From Flavipsychrobacter stenotrophus (GTDB lineage: Bacteria > Bacteroidota > Bacteroidia > Chitinophagales > Chitinophagaceae): a DNA stretch of 11,170 bases. The notes under the pieces were generated by a model. That model saw nothing but the letters and a program-made list of their open reading frames with translations, made no database searches and was not told the DNA's origin. Where the stretch lies: the NCBI GenBank assembly GCA_947379685.1, contig CANCOG010000121.1, positions 1 to 11,170 on the forward strand. The letters are read 5' to 3'. This document shows, piece after piece, positions 7,558-11,170 of this stretch (positions within the stretch are counted from its first letter, which is position 1; each line of letters begins with the position of its first letter). The translations under genes and the position numbers were made by a program.

Positions 7558-7586
7558 CCTTTAATAAGCGGCGATGCAATTGGCTT

Positions 7587-7601
7587 TCATTTCAGAAATG
7601 A
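7587..7601. repeat. 15-base palindrome between trio members 2 and 3
   Basis: TCATTTC-A-GAAATGA has perfect 7-base arms around one central base. The loop is too short for a terminator hairpin and no T-tract follows. It could be a dimeric regulator site upstream of the gene at 7672, or chance. Confidence 0.25.
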
Positions 7602-7641
7602 TTTCCAGGCTAAGCACAAAAAGAGATAATAAAATATGTAC

Positions 7642-7650
7642 TATATTTAC
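7642..7650 (+). promoter_or_regulatory. Possible -7 promoter element of trio member 3
   Basis: TATATTTAC differs by one base from TAnnTTTG(C) and ends 21 bases before the ATG at 7672. No -33 TTTG is seen at the right distance. If real, it rules out the in-frame ATG at 7636 as the start. Confidence 0.25.
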
Positions 7651-7671
7651 CCCGTGTGGAAAACTAGTTTG

Positions 7672-9174
7672 ATGAATAGAATACTGCTGATGTTCCTTTT
7701 TATTGGGTTACCTGCTGTTGTCAATGCCCAGGTATTTCCAAAAGAAGGCAGCGAACTTAATTACCGGATAATAGGTTTTACTTTCCCTGAAAATAAGGGT
7801 GCAGTGAAGGGTACGGTGCAGATTGCAGCGGGCACTTTCAATAGTGCAGATTCCTTCGAACAAAGATTGTTGCCAGAAGTTACCATTGCGGGTAATAAAG
7901 TTGTTACAGAAGTTCCGTCATTCGGCCAACAATATACCTGGAGAGTTATTTACCGGGGCAAAAAGGGCGTCATTAACAAAAGTGAACTGCATCATTTTTC
8001 TGTAGGCTCTATTCCAACAACAGATACAAGCAGCGTAAGATTGCGCATACTTAAACCAGCGACTGCATATACGACCGCCTATGTTTTCTCTGATGCTTCC
8101 AAGATATTATATGACATGGCGGGGAATCCGGTTTGGTACATGCCTTACATTTCTGGCGTAACTGATAGAAATACGGTGATACGCGATATGAAGCTATCGT
8201 GCAAGAATACGATCACCTTCCTGGCTAACGACAAACCTCATGAGATCAGTTATGATGGACTACTCCTATGGAAAGCACCCAGGGGTGGAAAAGTCGCCTC
8301 TGATAGCATGGAACGCTATCACCATGACGTTACCCGGTTGTCTAACGGACATTATATGACTTTGGGCACCGAACTTTTTCCTATGATGTGGGTGAAGGAT
8401 TCGGCAAAGGACAGCACACTTGTTGAGTCATCAGAAGTGGGAATGTCCAAAAGTCAGATGAGTCACATGAAATTAAACTATGGTACCATTGTAGAGTACG
8501 ACGAACAAAACACACTAGTTTGGTGGTGGAAGTCGTCCTATTTTTATAAGGACATAGAATATGTGAACCCGACCAACAACAGGCGTATCTATGACCTCCA
8601 TGAAAACGCATTTTACTACGACGAAAAAAGAAATACTATTCATGTCAGCTTTAAAAACATAAGTCAGATCCTTAAAATCAATTACCCGGAAGGAAGTATG
8701 GCTGATGCTTACGGAGGAATACTCACCCCTGAAAACCCCGACGATACAATGTTCAGTGAGCAGCACGGGATAAAAATTACGAAGAATGGAAACCTGCTGG
8801 TGTTTAACAATAATACGAATAACCTTACCCGTCCTCCAAAGATCGTATTGCTGAAGGAACCGGCGAAAGCAGGCGAAAAATTGAAGAAGATCTGGGAATA
8901 TTCCTATCCGCTTGACCTGCACAATGTAAGGCGGATGCCGCTCACCAATGGAGGTAATGTAGTGGAACTGCCGGATGAGTCAATTTTTGCTTCATTGTGT
9001 ACGCCGTACAGTAATATGTTCATCGTTAGTAAAGAGAAAAAATTACTTTGGGATGCCATACAGGAAAAGGTAAATCCCGGAACAAAGGAATGGATGCCGA
9101 TGACCATTTACCGCGCAAGTATCATCAGTAGCCGTGACGAACTGGAGCAACTGATATGGCAGGGGAGAAAGTAG
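7672..9174 (+). CDS. Secreted ASST-like beta-propeller, trio member 3
   Basis: This is a 500-residue paralog of the two preceding proteins. The signal peptide is cleaved at VNA-Gln20. The N-terminal beta domain covers about 21-112 (QQYTWRVI, HHFSVG), then the propeller. Conserved positions are His217/His218 (YHHDVTRLSNGHYMTLG), His310 (YDLHENA), Lys328 (VSFKNISQILKI) in place of the ASST Arg, and His365 (SEQHGI), followed by LVFNNNTNN. Unlike its two sisters it lacks the three Cys around the third His. It also has a polar Ser/Lys-rich insertion around 241-264 instead of the shorter loop of member 1. I chose the ATG at 7672 rather than 7636 because the extra 12 residues would spoil the signal peptide. 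It lies 114 bases after member 2. It is probably periplasmic; catalysis is not assured. Confidence 0.75.
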   Translation: MNRILLMFLFIGLPAVVNAQVFPKEGSELNYRIIGFTFPENKGAVKGTVQIAAGTFNSADSFEQRLLPEVTIAGNKVVTEVPSFGQQYTWRVIYRGKKGVINKSELHHFSVGSIPTTDTSSVRLRILKPATAYTTAYVFSDASKILYDMAGNPVWYMPYISGVTDRNTVIRDMKLSCKNTITFLANDKPHEISYDGLLLWKAPRGGKVASDSMERYHHDVTRLSNGHYMTLGTELFPMMWVKDSAKDSTLVESSEVGMSKSQMSHMKLNYGTIVEYDEQNTLVWWWKSSYFYKDIEYVNPTNNRRIYDLHENAFYYDEKRNTIHVSFKNISQILKINYPEGSMADAYGGILTPENPDDTMFSEQHGIKITKNGNLLVFNNNTNNLTRPPKIVLLKEPAKAGEKLKKIWEYSYPLDLHNVRRMPLTNGGNVVELPDESIFASLCTPYSNMFIVSKEKKLLWDAIQEKVNPGTKEWMPMTIYRASIISSRDELEQLIWQGRK

Positions 9175-9250
9175 TTAGCTAAGTCATTTGCCGAATTTGA
9201 GGTTGAGCATCGTCCTAAAAAACAGGTGCATTTTTATTATGAAAAATAGT

Positions 9251-9259
9251 GACCTTTGC
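9251..9259 (+). promoter_or_regulatory. Possible -7 promoter element of the Ig-like protein gene
   Basis: GACCTTTGC matches TAnnTTTGC except for G instead of T at the first position. It lies 31 bases before the ATG at 9291. No -33 box is visible, so this is a weak call. Confidence 0.25.
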
Positions 9260-9290
9260 CCCTTAGAATAAAGTATTAATTATAAATAGC

Positions 9291-11042
9291 ATGAAATATT
9301 TTAGCCTTGTTGCGCTCGCAATATTGTTGTCGATTAAATCATTTGGTTGCATTCCTCCAATAGCTCCTATACAGGGTTTTTTCGGTACAATATGTATGGG
9401 CAGCCCCATTACCCTTACCGATGATACCACCGGCGGTGTGTGGCGGAGTTACGACACTACGATTGCTACCATTAACGCTGCAACAGGACTTGTAACGCCA
9501 ATGGCGGTGGGTTCTGACACTATTTATTATACTATTACAACCAGCTGTGGCTCGAACACCCTGTCATTGGTGGTGAATGTAAGTGCACTGGCAATGCCGG
9601 TTTTCTATTCCAGCCTGAGCGTTGGTTCTTACTGCACTTTCAGCTTACCATCGGGAGCTACCATGTCGGGGGTTACCGGTTCAGCTACCTGGCCATCAGG
9701 TACCGATACGTTCTATGCTACCTCGGCCGGCACGGTTGCGCTTACAGTTACAAGTGCACTGGGTTGCGCTTTCCATGATACACTCACCGTTGGCAATTAC
9801 CCTGTTGTAGGGGCAATTACACTTGGTTCCACATTGCATGGTTGCTCAGGCAACACCGGAACTGTAACCGATACTTCAACCGGTGGCACCTGGAGCAGCA
9901 GCAACCCTGCAGTAGCTACCGTGAATCCTACTACTGGCATGGTTAACGAAAACGCAACCGGAACCGCATTGATTTCTTATACCGTTACAGGCAGTGGCGG
10001 CGCAGGGTGGCGCTGTATTTTAGTAAAGGTTGATCAGGTACCTGCAGCCATTGCAGGCAGGCACAGCGTTTGCCGTGGCGATACAATCATGCTGTCCACC
10101 AACAATTACTGGTCTGTATTCAGCAGTACAATACTGGGTGTAACCTGGGCGAGCAGCGATACCACAAAGGCAACAGTAACCAGTGCAACAACCCCCTCAG
10201 TTACTCTAACAGGTACAGGCTGGGGAACAGTTACCCTGACGGCTACTTCGCTCAATAGCGGATGCAGCACCAGTACTACTATTACTATAGATACCTTGCC
10301 TGTGTTGGCGGCTATTACCGGAACTACAACAATGTGTTCCAGCCTTTCCACCACTTTACATGAAAGTTATACTGGTACCGGCGGGGCCTGGAGTAGTGCC
10401 AATACTACAATTGCAACTGTGAATTCTTCAGGCACAGTGTTTGGCATGTATGCCGGTACAGCTATAATAAGTTACACGGTACGAAATAGCTGCGGCTCCA
10501 CGGCTGTAACAGCATCGGTGACCGTAAATGCTTTACCAACTGTTGCCGCAATAACCGGGACTAATCTTGTAAACATTGGCGGTACAACAGCACTCGCCAA
10601 CGCAACTACTGGTGGTACATGGTCCAGTAATGCTCCTTCGGTAGCAACAATAAACACCACCGGTGTTGTTACGGGTGTTTCATTGGGGACAGCTGTTATC
10701 ACCTATTCGGTTACCAACGGCTCAGGGTGCGTTAATTTCAATACAATGACGGTATCTGTGGCGCCGCCTGCAGGAATGGCTGATCTATCAAACGACAATA
10801 TTCAGATCTTCCCAAACCCAGCTCATGGTAATATCAACATTAGCTGGAAAGGTAACCAATCCGCTGATGTACGTCTGTTGATGATAGATATCACCGGCAG
10901 AAGAGTAATCAGCCGTACGCTTGAAATGCCATCTGGCACCGGTAATAGTTCCATCGATGTATCCAACCTGAATGCAGGTATCTATTTTGTGACCTTGCAA
11001 GGTAGTGGGGTAAATTATGTGGGGAAGGTTGTTATTGAATAG
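9291..11042 (+). CDS. T9SS-exported surface protein with bacterial Ig-like repeats
   Basis: This 583-residue protein has a signal peptide (about 1-19), roughly six Ig-like repeats of the Big_2 type (about 22-490), a short linker and a T9SS type A sorting domain (about 503-583). The sorting domain shows IQIFPNPAHGNINI, then LLMIDITGRRV, LNAGIYFVTLQ and YVGKVVIE, the usual order of motifs. Repeats show the pattern GGTWSS..P.VATVN..TG.V....GTA.ISYTVT. The product would cross the outer membrane by T9SS, with the C-terminal domain removed on export and the protein attached or released. Composition is rich in Thr, Ser, Gly and Val, as in adhesin or filler repeats. No enzymatic domain is visible. 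The start gives a compact signal peptide; the Cys at residue 20 lacks a good lipobox (SFGC). It follows the ASST array by 116 bases, on the same strand. Confidence 0.9.
   Translation: MKYFSLVALAILLSIKSFGCIPPIAPIQGFFGTICMGSPITLTDDTTGGVWRSYDTTIATINAATGLVTPMAVGSDTIYYTITTSCGSNTLSLVVNVSALAMPVFYSSLSVGSYCTFSLPSGATMSGVTGSATWPSGTDTFYATSAGTVALTVTSALGCAFHDTLTVGNYPVVGAITLGSTLHGCSGNTGTVTDTSTGGTWSSSNPAVATVNPTTGMVNENATGTALISYTVTGSGGAGWRCILVKVDQVPAAIAGRHSVCRGDTIMLSTNNYWSVFSSTILGVTWASSDTTKATVTSATTPSVTLTGTGWGTVTLTATSLNSGCSTSTTITIDTLPVLAAITGTTTMCSSLSTTLHESYTGTGGAWSSANTTIATVNSSGTVFGMYAGTAIISYTVRNSCGSTAVTASVTVNALPTVAAITGTNLVNIGGTTALANATTGGTWSSNAPSVATINTTGVVTGVSLGTAVITYSVTNGSGCVNFNTMTVSVAPPAGMADLSNDNIQIFPNPAHGNINISWKGNQSADVRLLMIDITGRRVISRTLEMPSGTGNSSIDVSNLNAGIYFVTLQGSGVNYVGKVVIE
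9354..10760 (+). repeat. Tandem Ig-like repeat region inside the T9SS protein gene
   Basis: Six units of about 70-86 codons follow one another at residues of about 22-98, 99-168, 169-248, 249-334, 335-413 and 414-490. Units 1, 3, 5 and 6 carry a clear GG-x-W-[RS]-S...ATIN/ATVN core. Unit 4 has TWASSD...ATVTS with an insertion. Unit 2 is strongly degenerate, keeping only SATWPSGTDTFYATSAGTVALTVT. The DNA copies are diverged, so recent slippage expansion is unlikely. Confidence 0.75.
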
Positions 11043-11121
11043 ACGGTCAGTTGTTGAGCTGTTTGGTTTTGAATAAGTTAACCACGCGGCAATAAGATTG
11101 CGGGCAGGATCTCTGAATGCA

Positions 11122-11160
11122 GCTCGCTTTGCACAATTACTTTAATTGTACAAAGCGAGC
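11122..11160. repeat. Long near-perfect hairpin downstream of the T9SS protein gene
   Basis: GCTCGCTTTG (11122-11131) pairs perfectly with CAAAGCGAGC (11151-11160). After one C/A mismatch, ACAATTA (11133-11139) pairs with TAATTGT (11143-11149) around the loop CTT. It lies 80 bases after the stop at 11042 and is a plausible transcript end, but neither side has a T-tract, so it is not a canonical intrinsic terminator. Confidence 0.6.
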
Positions 11161-11170
11161 CAAGCTATCA

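Noticed and set aside
7636..7671. Upstream ATG for trio member 3
   Set aside because: The extra 12 residues precede the signal peptide and the stretch contains a promoter-like TATATTTAC; both sisters begin immediately before the signal peptide.
1547..9174. Reading the propellers as PQQ dehydrogenases or NHL-repeat proteins
   Set aside because: They lack the regular PQQ-type W motifs and NHL signatures, while the spaced His/His/Arg-or-Lys/His pattern with DNGD or NNN after the last His fits the ASST family better.
9348..9350. Cys at residue 20 of the Ig-like protein as a lipoprotein site
   Set aside because: SFGC lacks the usual hydrophobic residue at -3, and a T9SS sorting domain normally goes with a signal peptidase I signal.
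1..11170. CRISPR array, tRNA or rRNA genes, insertion sequence or phage genes
   Set aside because: No short regularly spaced repeats, no tRNA-like folds, no transposase or integrase motifs and no terminal inverted repeats with target duplications were seen.

Overview
The window reads as chromosomal DNA of a Bacteroidota member, most likely a Chitinophagaceae-like soil or freshwater bacterium. Three things point that way: a type IX secretion (T9SS) C-terminal sorting domain on the last gene, almost no Shine-Dalgarno sequences before the starts, and promoter-like elements of the Bacteroidota TTTG/TAnnTTTG kind. Three secreted proteins also have a Gln directly after the predicted signal-peptide cleavage site, which is typical of this phylum. 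I cannot name a genus.

Layout. Positions 1-72 may hold the tail of an upstream gene, followed by a bidirectional hairpin terminator (84-115). A minus-strand gene (147-1181) encodes a lipid-anchored diheme cytochrome c of the thiosulfate dehydrogenase / tetrathionate reductase (TsdA) type. A divergent gap (1182-1546) holds a near-perfect minus-strand Bacteroidota promoter, a tiny minus-strand ORF with a good Shine-Dalgarno sequence, and a small palindrome. Five plus-strand genes follow (1547-9174), and all look like PAPS-independent aryl-sulfate sulfotransferase (ASST) beta-propellers. They form two paralogous groups: a pair of 403-residue proteins with one N-terminal membrane helix, and a trio of about 500-511 residues with a signal peptide and an extra N-terminal beta domain. 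The last gene (9291-11042) encodes a T9SS-exported protein of about six bacterial Ig-like repeats. The window ends in a long hairpin without a T-tract.

How the genes may work together. The five ASST-like genes are a lineage-expanded tandem array rather than a tight operon: gaps are about 100-230 bp and the first gene has its own terminator. The pair keeps all four signature positions of the ASST active site (His, His, Arg, His). The trio keeps the three His, but all three members have Lys in place of the Arg. This suggests either two functional classes acting on different acceptors or donors in the cell envelope, or repurposing of the trio as binding propellers. The TsdA-like cytochrome is also a sulfur-oxyanion enzyme, but it is transcribed divergently and any link is speculative.
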